Assembly: GCF_035046485.1 (NCBI RefSeq)
Contig: NC_085137.1
Location: forward strand, 478,913,396 to 478,977,395
Reading direction: 5' to 3'
DNA: 64,000 nt
Source: Aedes albopictus
Lineage: Eukaryota; Arthropoda; Insecta; Diptera; Culicidae
The notes beneath the pieces were generated by a model. It was given only the letters and a program-made list of their open reading frames with translations. It was not told the origin of the DNA and did no database searches. The translations under genes and the position numbers were made by a program. Positions 11,674 through 21,300 of this stretch are shown in pieces (position 1 is the first letter of the stretch; each line of letters opens with the position of its first letter).

Positions 11674-11815
11674 TGAGAATCCCTAAAGGAATCCCTAAAG
11701 AAATTGCTGGAGAAATCCCTGTGGAAATCATGGAGGAATCCCCAAAGGGATTCCTGAAGGATTCTAGGAGGATTACCAGGAGGAATTACAGGAGAAATCC
11801 CTGAAGGAATTGGCT
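11674..11815 (+). repeat. GGAATCCCTAAAG-type minisatellite
   Basis: Units of about 12-24 bp such as GGAATCCCTAAAG, AAATTGCTGGAG and GGAATCCCCAAAGG repeat with purine bias on the plus strand. The left edge is the target site into which the RTE fragment inserted. Confidence 0.75.
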
Positions 11816-12089
11816 TAAGCGGTGTTGATAAAAATCCATATTCTGAATCTGCATGCCAAACTGGACCAAAATCCAAATTTTCATAAAATTTGGTGGCATG
11901 GAACCTATTTAAAAACCAATTTGATGTGTGTATGGAAGCGATATGATGAAACACCCCTCATCGGATTTTGTACTAAGCGTAGATGTCAAGCAGTGTCCCT
12001 GCTGTCAAAAACTGTTTTCGAGCTCAGAAAAAGATGTTCTTTCGTACACAATTAAAAAATCAATAAAGTTTTCAAAATATGAAAAGCCC

Positions 12090-12610
12090 CAAGAATAGGA
12101 GGAATTCCTGGATACATTCCGGGAGTTATTCCTGGAGAAATTCCAGAAGGAATCCTTGAAGGAATTCCAGGAGAAATCCCTGGAGGATTGCCTGGACGAT
12201 TTTCTGGAGGAATCCCTGAAGGAATCCCTGGAGGAATTTTAATTCCTTAAAGAATCCCTGGATAAATTCCTGGAGAAGTTTCTTGAGGAATCCCTGCGGA
12301 AATTCCTGGAGGAATCCCTGGACGAATTCCTAAAGGAATCTCTGGAGGAATACTTGGAAGTATTTTTGGAGGAATTCCTGTAGAAATTTCTGGAGGAATC
12401 GCCGGAGAAATTCCTGGAGGAATCTCTTGAGGAATCGCTGGAGGAATGCTTGGACGATTTTCTGGCAGTTTCCCAGGAGGAATCCTTGGGGGTATTCTTA
12501 GAGGAATCTGTGGAGAAATTCCTGGAGGAGTCCCTGGAGAAATTCCTAGAGGAATCTCTGGAGAAATTTCCTGGAGAGATTTCCTGGAGGAATCCTTGCA
12601 GAAAAGAATG
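12090..12610 (+). repeat. GGAATTCCTGGA/GGAATCCCTGGA minisatellite
   Basis: Imperfect 12-bp units GGAATTCCTGGA, GAAATTCCTGGA and GGAATCCCTGGA run head to tail. Because 12 is a multiple of three, several frames stay open and yield spurious repetitive peptides (EFLEESLE on plus; PGIPPGIPL on minus). I do not regard these as proteins. Weak traces of the same words continue to about 13150. Confidence 0.85.
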
Positions 12611-12629
12611 CGAATCTTCACAAGAATCA

Positions 12630-13440
12630 ACGATTTTTTTTTCTCATAAATTCCGATTTTTTTCTCATTAGTTGCCGAAGAAACGTTCAAAATAATATTC
12701 GAATATTTTCCCGAATTATGCCGAAAGAATCCCTCATCATAATGTAAGATGAATTTGCAAAGTAATTGCTGGAGAAATCCCTCAAAAAAAATATGAAGGA
12801 ATTTCTAAAAATTGCCTAAAATAAATTTCAAATTATTTTTCGGAAGAGTTTTTAAAGAAATTTTCAAAAGTAGGTACTTCTGAAAGGATTTTATAATTAT
12901 TGCCGAAAACGTTGTCGCAGGAAAGTTGAAAATAATGTCTGGAAAATTCTGAAAATATTGAATAAATTCGCGGAAGAATTGCTTAATGAATTCCCAAATA
13001 AATTGCCAAAAGAATTATTGATGAATTTGGCAAAATAACTTTAAAACGATTTACGACAATATTTGTTAAATATTGCCGCAGGAATTTCAGAAATTGCTGT
13101 TGAAATAATTATATTATTTCCCGAAGAAACTTATAAAGGAACTACGAATAATTCCTCCAAATACTACCGCTGGAATTTCTATAAAAATTGCCAAATAAAT
13201 TTCCCAAAAAAATATTTAAGCGTAGAATTAGCTTTAAGTTGAAATAACATAAAATAAAATAGAGGCGAATGAATTTATAAAATTTAAAACCTCTTAAATA
13301 AAATAATAATAATAATAATAATAAAATAAAAACCAAAAATGATTTCGAGAATTTTGAATAAACTTCTAAAAGAATTCACAAATAAGTTTTCCGATCAAAT
13401 TTAAATAAAATAATGTCGAAGAGAAAATAATTGTCCTTGG
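12630..13440. other. AT-rich decay zone
   Basis: Faint GAATTTCC-like words persist (AAGGAATTTC, GAAGAATTGC). An (AAT)n stretch lies at 13303-13330. No coding potential was recognised. Confidence 0.45.
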
Positions 13441-13449
13441 ACTTTTTAT

Positions 13450-13935
13450 GCGACGAAAGGTACAAAACCCCTGGAATTCCGGCAGCTGTCTCCATTGACC
13501 ATCGTGGAAACCCTCCATACCGAGCTTGACGGTGTTCCCTCTGATGGTCACATTGTCCAAAAACCTCCGAATTCACCTCCAACACTCTTGATTTGCAAAA
13601 TCATGATGTCGGATGTGTCGCAAGCCAGGTTTCGTAATTGTTCGGGAAAAGGCCACTATTTCCGGGTAGCCCCAGGTTCCCGAAACATCCGGGATGGTGG
13701 TCAATATGTCCAAAAATTTCTGAATATTCCTCCCAAATACTTGATTTGCGACACTATGTAGAATGGGACATGACAAATGTGTTTTTTAGAATTATGCTAT
13801 GCAAAATGTCAGGTGTCAGGAGCTTGCGAAATGTGTCTCCTGAAGGCACCCCAAACGTGACCCAGAACATCCGAAACCAGAACCAGGTAATCCCAATTTA
13901 CTCAAACAATGCATTTGCAATAATAAAACGATAAT
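13450..13935. repeat. Degenerate ~153-bp duplicated unit
   Basis: GTCCAAAAACCTCCGAATTC...CTTGATTTGC at 13555 is echoed by GTCCAAAAATTTCTGAATAT...CTTGATTTGC at 13708, 153 bp apart, with related flanks (TGATGGTCAC against GGTGGTCAAT). A third unit after 13860 is doubtful. The 88-98-residue frames here look like a by-product of the repeat. Confidence 0.45.
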
Positions 13936-14656
13936 TGAACACATTTGCAATCTTTTTCCATGTGTTTCTCACAAATAGTGATTAAAAGGAAGTTGGTCCA
14001 TTTTTGACCCTATTTGACCCCCCTTCAATAACTCAAACCCCAAGAACCAAAAAACCATTTTGATATTTTTCCATGGAACTAGGGATGTAGCGCGGTCTTC
14101 ATTCCAAATTTTGTAAATATCGGTTGAAAAATGAAGTCACGGCGATTTTCTGAAATTAAATTTCTAACTATGACCAAAACGGGTTAATCAAAGGTTTTTC
14201 TTTCGAGTGGCATTGTTGTGTAGCTTATGGCAGTTGAACTGTTAACTCTATGGTAGATTTTTTCCGTAATTACACTGATAAAGGTTTTACTAGCAACCAA
14301 ACTGCATAGTTCATATGAGATTTTTCCTTCTTTTAAAAATAGGATGTGCTTTCGAATTACACTGTTACGAAATAGTGGACCTTCCTTTCTTAGTCAAGCA
14401 TGTGGAATCATGAAACACATGGGAACAAATGCCCCAAATGGAAGATAACGTGCCTCTTTAGCCGGCCTTCCAATGTATATGAGTAGACATATAACTAATA
14501 AACGAAAGAAAAAATTATCAAAACTAATGATCAATTTGTTCGCAGGGTGACTGTGTTATGAAAATAAACAAAAAACATTAGAAAAACTGTGAAATTCTTA
14601 TAAGCTTTATAAGAAGAGAGAAATTTAAAACCATCTCGATTAAACCAGGAGTCGTA
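13936..14656. other. No recognisable feature
   Basis: Low-complexity AT-rich sequence with a few pyrimidine tracts. I see no reading frame with a family signature. Confidence 0.45.
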
Positions 14657-14865
14657 CACCGAGAAAAATTTCTACTCAATGACTGAGTTGGTCTTACTCA
14701 GAAATAGAGAAATCCTTTGTTTTCTTACTCAGTTTCGGCTAAAAGTAGGACAACCCATTGGCAATGGGTTGTCCCACTTTTAACGGAAACTGAGTAAGAA
14801 AACAAAGGATTTTTCGATTTCTGAGTAAGACCAACTCAGCCATTGAGTAGAAATTTTTCCCTGTG
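14657..14865 (+). mobile_element. 209-bp hairpin MITE, copy 1
   Basis: The whole element is an imperfect palindrome: CACCGAGAAAAATTTCTAC at the left and GTAGAAATTTTTCCCTGTG at the right. It contains inverted ACTGAGTTGGTCTTACTCAG arms and a perfect central palindrome GGACAACCCATTG|CAATGGGTTGTCC (with one extra G/C pair). TA dinucleotides flank both ends (14655-14656 and 14866-14867), as for Tc1/mariner-type MITEs. It is non-coding. Confidence 0.85.
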
Positions 14866-14880
14866 TAGTGCAAGAGCCAC

Positions 14881-14920
14881 AATTGAAATGGGCAATACAA
14901 GGTTTGCCGGGTCAGCTAGT
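14881..14920 (+). mobile_element. Helitron-like 3' terminus
   Basis: TTTGCCGGGTCAGCTAGT followed by GAAT resembles the GCCGGGT...CTAGT ends seen on insect Helitron/Helentron elements. A second example is at 45020-45044. Only the terminus is recognised; element length and 5' end were not found. Confidence 0.4.
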
Positions 14921-15000
14921 GAATACATAAAAATAAAGAATCAGGGAACAAAAACTGTGTGCTAAAGTTTCCAACTGGTTTTTTATTTGTCAAGGACATG

Positions 15001-15209
15001 CGCAGGGAAAAATTTCTACTCAATGGCTGAGTTGGTCTTACTCAGAAATCGAAAAATCCTTTGTTTTCTTACTCAGTTTCCGTTAAAAGTGGGACAACCC
15101 ATTGCCAATGGGTTGTCCTACTTTTAGCCGAAACTGAGTAAGAAAACAAAGGATTTCTCTATTTCTGAGTAAGACCAACTCAGTCATTGAGTAGAAATTT
15201 TTCTCGGTG
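15001..15209 (-). mobile_element. 209-bp hairpin MITE, copy 2, inverted relative to copy 1
   Basis: This copy has the same length as the one at 14657 and is almost exactly its reverse complement, including the asymmetric variants (GGCTAAAAGTAGG in one arm, GTTAAAAGTGGG in the other). It is flanked by TG on both sides instead of TA. The 135 bp between the copies include the Helitron-like terminus. Confidence 0.85.
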
Positions 15210-15261
15210 TGTATAAATTGGAACAATGTAAATGTTCACACATTTTTCTGATTGGAAATTA

Positions 15262-16171
15262 GGGTAATTCATGTATTTTGGACAGGCTGAGGACAACGTA
15301 GGAAAAATCGTCCCCTAGCTTCCTTGGAAAGCAAATAATTATTTTGCAAAGTCACTAATACACTTATAATATGATTGTACTTTACGTTCCTGGTGACATA
15401 AACCTTAACGAAAGCATTTTAAGCTAAGAAAATCACAATTTTCAATCGCCTGTTAGAAAAGCATTTTGGACACCGAATATATGTTTTGGACACCCTCAGG
15501 TATATATAATTTGGACAGGGCAATTATCTCAATGTTTAGCCATGAATACTGCTAAATCATGGAAGTAGCATAAATTAACAAATATTTTCTTGCAAATAAT
15601 CAAATTTCTCCGCTTAACTGGCATCTATTTTGATAACTATTTCAATTTTTGTTAAAATCGAGAAAAAATCGCCAGACCCACAGAATACGCCTCCAAGTAT
15701 GCAATCGCACAGCATCCCCATGTAGTTCCTCAGATGACTAAAATATATTTACAGTAGAAAACTTGTAATGTATTTTGGACACCACCTATTTTAAGCGTTC
15801 TAGATGTGTGTTAAGAGATTGGCTGCCTAATGCTTCTTTATTGAACATGTTTCATTGCAAAAAGGCTTTCAAATTTCTTACAATTATTTATTCAACGATT
15901 TTGAGGTGCATATTGTATTTGACTGTGAAGTGTATGTCGTCTTGCATACCTGTTCATTTGATGGGTTTTAGTGAAACAATTTACATTTTCGATAATTTTG
16001 AAGTAAATTCTTAATTGTTAAGCGTATTTTCAACGTAAGTCATTAGAATAGGGTCTGTTTGATCCAATAATCGATATTGAGAAGTATCTACTTTTATTAG
16101 CTCTCCGGAACAAGACATACATTGCTGTGCATGTCCAAATTACATACATGTCCAAATTATATTTTTTACCC
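15262..16171 (+). mobile_element. 910-bp TA-flanked element with TTTGGACA subterminal repeats, copy 1
   Basis: The ends are GGGTAATTCATGTATTTTGG and a reverse-complement-like AATTATATTTTTTACCC, each next to TA (15260-15261 and 16172-16173). TTTGGACA or its complement TGTCCAAA recurs near both ends and internally (15278, 15462, 15486, 15511, 15775, 16134, 16148). Clustered subterminal words are typical of transposase-binding sites. A reverse-complement copy of 909 bp is at 32119-33027. The shared 79-codon frame (15775-16014) also appears as a 65-codon frame in the other copy but has no family signature. I treat the element as non-autonomous. Confidence 0.85.
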
Positions 16172-16173
16172 TA

Positions 16174-16379
16174 TTGCCAAGGGAAACAAATTTTAAACGC
16201 CCAAATGTATGCACAAGAAATCAACCGTATACAAGTTATAAGAAAAAGTGAAACATTTTCAATCCAACGACAGTATCGCAAACGTAACATGGACATGCAT
16301 GAGGAGTACACAGGGTGTGAATTTACCATATATAATATACTAATGTTTCAGTTCAGTTCAGTGAAGTGAAGTGATCTGA
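16174..16379. other. Spacer between elements
   Basis: No feature recognised. A GTTCAGTTCAGTGAAGTGAAG stutter occurs near 16347, just before the next duplicated block. Confidence 0.4.
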
Positions 16380-17139
16380 AAATTTTTGAAGATGTGCACC
16401 CAGCTGATGGTAATAATAACATAACCCATTTCTTTGGGAATTTTGAAATAAAGCGTTTTTGGCTTGGGGGAGGTCCAGAATGTCGAATTGTTTAAAAATC
16501 CATATTCACTAAAACTGATGTGGTCAGGGCGTTCACAGTGTGCACCCAAAATAACCAAAATTGGTATTTTATTATATTTTGCATCCTGAAAAAAAATTTT
16601 TTTTTGAACTGAAGAGCTGGTTACTCAGTGAGTAACTTGGAGTAACCACGATGACACCACTGCCCGAGGGGGCGGTCCAGAATGTCAAATTGTTTAAAAA
16701 TCCATATTCACTAAAACTGATGTGGTCAGGGCGTTCACAGTGTGCACCCAAAATAACCAAAATTGGCATTTTATAATATTTCGCTTCCTGAGGGGGCGGT
16801 CCAGAATGTCGAATTGTTTAAAAATCCATATTCACTAAAACTGATGTGGTCAGGGCGTTCACAGAAATTTTTGAAGATGTGCACCCAGCTGATGGTAATA
16901 ATAACATAACCCATTTCTTTGGGAATTTTGAAATAAAGCGTTTTTGGCTTGGGGGAGGTCCAGAATGTCGAATTGTTTAAAAATCCATATTCACTAAAAC
17001 TGATGTGGTCAGGGCGTTCACAGTGTGCACCCAAAATAACCAAAATTGGTATTTTATTATATTTTGCATCCTGAAAAAAAAATTTTTTTTGAACTGAAGA
17101 GCTGGTTACTCAGTGAGTAACTTGGAGTAACCACGATGA
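16380..17139. repeat. Segmental tandem repeat at the right edge of the 15-kb insertion
   Basis: A block starting AATTTTTGAAGATGTGCACC at 16380 recurs at about 16864. A sub-block containing AATTGTTTAAAAATCCATAT and GTGGTCAGGGCGTTCACAG is present four times (near 16480, 16685, 16815, 16970). Each long block ends in GAGCTGGTTACTCAGTGAG, then TAACTTGGAGTAACCACG and ATGACAC. The first of these is followed by CACTG and the second by the LINE, so the outer terminus of the insertion exists here twice. Confidence 0.85.
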
Positions 17140-17146
17140 CACTACC

Positions 17147-17806
17147 ATGAGGATCTTCGATCACCTTCCACGAGCAATCGAATGATAGTGAACTTGATCC
17201 CAGTGATAGGTCAAGACGACTTTCTTTGCCGTCAGATACAATACGTGTCACTTCACCTGTATTCAAAACGTTCAAGTTGAAATCGTCGCATAAATCATAG
17301 AAAATGGCCGCCCTGTGATCGTCATATGGTTCGCCCCACCCAGTACCATGTGCGTTCATATCACCCAGAATTAAAACTGGATGTGATAGTGCAGAAACCG
17401 CATTCCAAAGATGACGGCGGTTGATTGAAATTCTTGGAGGAATGTAAACGGAAGCTACGCAAAGATCTTTACCCTTTACGTTTATTTGGCAAGCGACGAT
17501 TTCTACGCCAGGATGAGTTGGGATTGGAATTTTATAAAATGAGTAACTTTTTTTGATCCCCAAAAGTACCCCGCCATAATGATCATCTCGGTCCTGGCGA
17601 ATAATGTTAAAATCGTGGAAGTTGAGTTCGTCTTCAGAAGAAAGCCATGTTTCACAAAGTGCAAATATATCACAATCAGAGTTGTGTACCAAAAATTTAA
17701 ACAGGTCTAATTTAGGTTTTAAACTATGACAGTTCCACTGTAGCACAGTGATCATATCTTGAACCTCGGTTGATGAATTATTCATCAAAAGATATGATCG
17801 AAGCAA
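17147..17806 (-). pseudogene. LINE ORF2, N-terminal part: APE-type endonuclease (interrupted)
   Basis: The frame encodes an apurinic-like endonuclease: Asn25 in LQWNCHS, Glu52 in CETW, a YIPP block near 121, Asp149 and Asn151 in LGDMNAHG, Asp199 in RLDLSLG, ending VIEDPHGS at residue 222. The next residues belong to foreign sequence; the expected DHLPI is found at 1980. The likely start is the Met at residue 8, whose ATG overlaps the ORF1 stop (ATGAATAA, 17785-17778). Such overlap is common in LINEs that reinitiate after ORF1. No internal stop is seen. Confidence 0.9.
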
Positions 17807-19196
17807 GGAGGGGCCATGATTGTGTCAAATTCCGAAGATACTCTTCTACTGCTTGGAGAAAAATGTCTAGTATGCCTCTGAAGGAGTCTGAAAGTCCGAG
17901 GGCATCATATAAGCGATCTACAAGGGCCCTAAAAGTGAATAGTCCTCGTTTGGGCTTGATAGGTTTTGCTGGAATTCGAGGAGCTTTTGTGGCTTTTTTC
18001 TTGCCACCTTGCCGAGTATTTCTTTTTGAAGTATATTTAACAGTTGGAGGCGGAGGTTCTAGGTCCTTGCTGCAGCAAGGAACTGCACCATCAGAGACCT
18101 GCTTCTTCGGAGTTTTTAAATTCCCTCCGCCTCCTTTGGTAGTTGTCAAACTTTTGAGGGAAGACTTTAAGAAAACCTTCCGGCGCAATCCCGGGGAAGA
18201 TGGTGACTTCCTTTTTCCGGATGCGAGTACCTCCGAAAGAGATCCACCCTCATCAGTTTCGCCGTCGTCCTGATCATCGGAAGACAACTCCTGATAGGGA
18301 TTTTCAACTGGGACAGCTGACTCAGACATATTAGCGGGCGTATTAAATGATTTCACCATTTCCGCATAAGTCTTCTTGGAGCGCTTAATAATTGAGCGAC
18401 TCTCATTTTGAATACGCTTTTTGTATGCCGGGCATTTTTGCAATTCGTGTAGTTCTTGACCACAGTAGCTACATTTTTCAGCTTCCTGTGTGCAAGACTC
18501 TTCGAGATGAGCTTGGTTGCATTTGCCACAACGGGGCTTGTTGTCGCAAAAGCTAGCACTGTGACCAAACTGCTTGCAATTGGTACAGTTAAAAACCTTC
18601 GGCCTAAAAAGACGTACTGTGTAAAAAGCATTATCAATTACAACAAATTCCGGGAGGACGGAGCCTGGGAAGGTCACTCGAAAAGACCCTGACGGTGAGT
18701 AAACTTTCTTGTCCCCTTCCATGGTTGCCTTTTGGAGAGGTTTACAATCAAGAATACTCACATCAGCGATCGACCTGTTGTTGAAGCGTCCTACGCCGGT
18801 CTTAATATCATCGCAGGTCAGCGTTTCGTCGAGGATCTTCCCCTCCACCTCCACTTCTCGTGACAATATGTATAGCGAATATTCAGCATTGAAGCACTCG
18901 TGCTGAACAATTTCATTTGCTGCTTTGTAACTAGGTGCGGTTACACGCAGCTTGGACTGTTTTACTTGATGAATAACAGTCCCAGGATACTTACGCGTCA
19001 GCTCTCGAGAAATCGAGAGCATATTCAAAGGTTTGTTTTTGCGCCGGAAATAGACAACCCAAGGCCCAGGCGAAGATGGCTGGTAAAACCGCGTTCGCGC
19101 AATGATATCTTTGGGAGGCATTCCGCCTCCTCCATTCGATCCATCCATACGGGAACGAACACTCAACCGCCAAAGTTTATTCCAAAAAGTGACCAA
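17778..19196 (-). CDS. LINE ORF1, gag-like nucleic-acid-binding protein with zinc knuckles
   Basis: This is a 472-residue intact frame. Residues 204-217 (CTNCKQFGHSASFC), 223-235 (CGKCNQAHLEESC) and 242-255 (CSYCGQELHELQKC) form three CCHC-type knuckles of about CX2CX3-4HX4C. The region before them (about 45-200) resembles the RRM-like or gag core of insect ORF1 proteins. The C-terminal third is basic, rich in Lys, Pro and Ser. ORF1 proteins coat the element's RNA. The start may be the second Met (residue 17, MDGSNGGGG); the first 16 residues are not distinctive. The frame overlaps ORF2 by eight bases. Confidence 0.9.
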   Translation of the reverse strand: MVTFWNKLWRLSVRSRMDGSNGGGGMPPKDIIARTRFYQPSSPGPWVVYFRRKNKPLNMLSISRELTRKYPGTVIHQVKQSKLRVTAPSYKAANEIVQHECFNAEYSLYILSREVEVEGKILDETLTCDDIKTGVGRFNNRSIADVSILDCKPLQKATMEGDKKVYSPSGSFRVTFPGSVLPEFVVIDNAFYTVRLFRPKVFNCTNCKQFGHSASFCDNKPRCGKCNQAHLEESCTQEAEKCSYCGQELHELQKCPAYKKRIQNESRSIIKRSKKTYAEMVKSFNTPANMSESAVPVENPYQELSSDDQDDGETDEGGSLSEVLASGKRKSPSSPGLRRKVFLKSSLKSLTTTKGGGGNLKTPKKQVSDGAVPCCSKDLEPPPPTVKYTSKRNTRQGGKKKATKAPRIPAKPIKPKRGLFTFRALVDRLYDALGLSDSFRGILDIFLQAVEEYLRNLTQSWPLLASIISFDE

Positions 19197-19840
19197 AAGA
19201 GAAAAGTAAAAAACACTAGTGCAATTCTCTTTGAAGTTTGGCTATAATTTTGACCCACACTGTATGGTCTGCAGCCAAAAAAAACAAAAAAAAAACTCCC
19301 AAAGTGAGGAGAAAAAAAAATATATGATTTAATTTCTTTGGCGCGTCTCACCCTAATGCCCCACGAGAAAAAAAAACGAAGCGAAAAAAATGACCTTCAA
19401 ACCTAAACACACTGTTGTGGAGAAGCGATACAATTCAAAGCGAAAAAAAGTGAAGAGAATTATACTCAGCCGTTCCCGTTTGTTGACTGCAGCAGTCGAC
19501 CGTCCGTCCACAGCGTCGTCGGTAGCAACGGAGCCGCCTTTTGTCTGTTTGCTGCTACAAACCGGGATGGAATCACACACCTTCGTTCGATGATGATGAT
19601 GGTGATTTTGTTAATGTGGCACGATATCGGGTGGATCTTTGTCCACCTGATTCGCTCCCTTCGCAAAGCGCGATCACCTGTGGCACTAATGTTTGCACTA
19701 ACAAACTACTAACAAACTAATTAGAGGTAAAAAAAAGTCCACACGGGCGGTGGAAAAGACACCAAAAAACGTCTGCAAAAAGTGCCTTGTGATGGAGATA
19801 GGGATCCTGTCAACCTACTCATACAAGCGCTCAGCAAGGA
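19197..19840 (-). other. Probable LINE 5' UTR
   Basis: The segment lies directly upstream of ORF1 on the minus strand. It is richer in GC than its surroundings and contains TCGACTGCTGCAGTCAAC and poly-T/poly-A tracts. It ends where the GGAATCC array starts near 19840. The assignment rests on position only; the transcription start of the element was not identified. Confidence 0.4.
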
Positions 19841-21300
19841 ATGAAGAGGAAATCCTGGAGGAATCCCTAGAGAAATTCCTGGAGGAATCTCTAGTGGAAT
19901 TCCTGGAGGGATCCCTAGTAGAATTCCTGGAGGGATCCCTAGAGGAATTCCTGGAGGAATCCCTAGAGGAATTCCTGGAGGAATCCCTAGAGGAATCCCT
20001 AGAGGAATTCCTGGAGGAATTCCTAGAGGAATTCCTGGAGGAATTCCTAGAGGAATTCCTGGAGGAATTCCTAGAGGAATTCCTGGAGGAATTCCTAGAG
20101 GAATTCCTGGAGGAATTCCTAGAGGAATTCTTGGAGGAATTCCTAGAGGAATTCCTGGAGGAATCCCTAAAGGAATTCCTGGAGGGATCCCTAGAGGAAT
20201 TCCTGGAGGGATCCCTAGAGGAATTCCTGGAGGGATCCCTGGAGGAATTCCTGGAGGGATCCCTAGAGGAATTCCTGGAGGGATCCCTAGAGGAATTCCT
20301 GGAGGAATCCTTGGAGGAATTTCTGGAGGAATGTCTGGAGGATTTCCTGAATTTTTGAAGGAATTTCTGGAGGAATTTCTGGAGAAATTCCTGGACAAAT
20401 TTCGTGAGCAATCATTGAAAGAATTTCTGGAGAGATCCCTAGAGGAATTCCTGGAGGAATCCCTAGAGGAATTCCTGGAGGAATTCCTGGAGGAATTCCT
20501 AGAGGAATTCCTGGAGGGATCCCTAGAGGAATTCCTGGAGGGATGCCTAAAGGAATTCCTGTAGGGATCCCTAGAAGAATTCCTGGAGGGATCCCTAGAG
20601 GAATTCCTGGAGGGATCCCTAGAGGAATTCCTGGAGGAATTCCTAGAGGAATTTCTGGAGGAATCCCTAGAGAAATTCCTGGAGGAATAACTAGAGGAAT
20701 TTCTGGAGGAATCCCTAGTGGAATTCCAGAACAAATCCCAGAACAAATTCCTGGAGGAATCCTTGGAGGAATTTCTGGAGGAATGTCTGGAGGATTACCT
20801 GAATTTTTGAAGGAATTTCTGGAGGAATTTCTGGAGAAATTCCTGGACAAATTTCGTGAGCAATCATTGAAAGAATTTCTGGAGAGATCCCTAGAGGAAT
20901 TCCTGGAGGAATCCCTAGAGGAATTCCTGGAGGGATGCTTAAAGGAATTCCTGTAGGGATCCCTAGAAGAATTCCTGGAGGGATCCCTAGAGGAATTCCT
21001 GGAGGGATCCCTAGAGGAATTCCTGGAGGAATTCCTAGAGGAATTTCTGGAGGAATCCCTAGAGAAATTCCTGGAGGAATCACTAGAGGAATTCCTGGAG
21101 GAATCCCTTGTGGAATTCCGGAACAAATCTCAACAAATTCCTGGAGGAATCCTTGTAGGAATTTCTGGAGGATTTTCTGAATTTTTGAATGAATTTCTGG
21201 AGGAATTTCTGGAGAAATTCCTGGACAAATTTCGTGAGCAATCATTGAAAGAATTCCTGGAGGAATCTTGGATTGAATATCCAGAGGAATTCTAGGAAGA
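19841..21300 (+). repeat. Large GGAATTCCTGGA/GGAATCCCTAGA array with higher-order repeats
   Basis: Nearly perfect 12-bp units (GAGGAATTCCTG, GAGGAATCCCTA, GAGGGATCCCTA) run for 1.46 kb. A longer block beginning GGAGGAATGTCTGGAGGAT, then CTGAATTTTTGAAGGAATTT and CGTGAGCAATCATTGAAAGA, is present three times (about 20327, 20787, 21165). That shows duplication of several-hundred-base segments. EcoRI-type GAATTC and BamHI-type GGATCC words are abundant. Frames on both strands remain open for 200-340 codons because of the 12-bp period; their peptides are simple repeats and are not annotated as genes. Confidence 0.95.

Larger units (their letters stand above)
1981..17139. mobile_element. 15.2-kb composite insertion that splits one LINE copy, flanked by CACTACC
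   Basis: The LINE frame ending ...VIEDPHGS at 17147 and the frame starting GSDHLPI at 1980 join into the usual endonuclease end (DPHGSDHLPI). CACTACC is present at both breakpoints (1974-1980 and 17140-17146), as expected of a target-site duplication. The left terminus reads CAGTGCTGTCATGC if the last C of the repeat is counted, which resembles a hAT-type TIR. Both ends carry an inverted GGTTACYCCAAGTT-like word (left about 2007-2019, right about 17119-17132). No transposase was found inside. The contents are mostly decayed repeats, listed separately. Sequential growth of a smaller insertion is the alternative to a single 15-kb event. Confidence 0.65.

Noticed and set aside
15775..16014. Shared small frame in both 910-bp elements
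   Set aside because: The second copy has an altered, shortened version and there is no known family match. Sharing is explained by the transposon homology.
16358..17043. Repeated minus-strand peptides containing HCERPDHISFSEYGFLNN
   Set aside because: They recur because the DNA block is duplicated; frames start and stop at unrelated positions.
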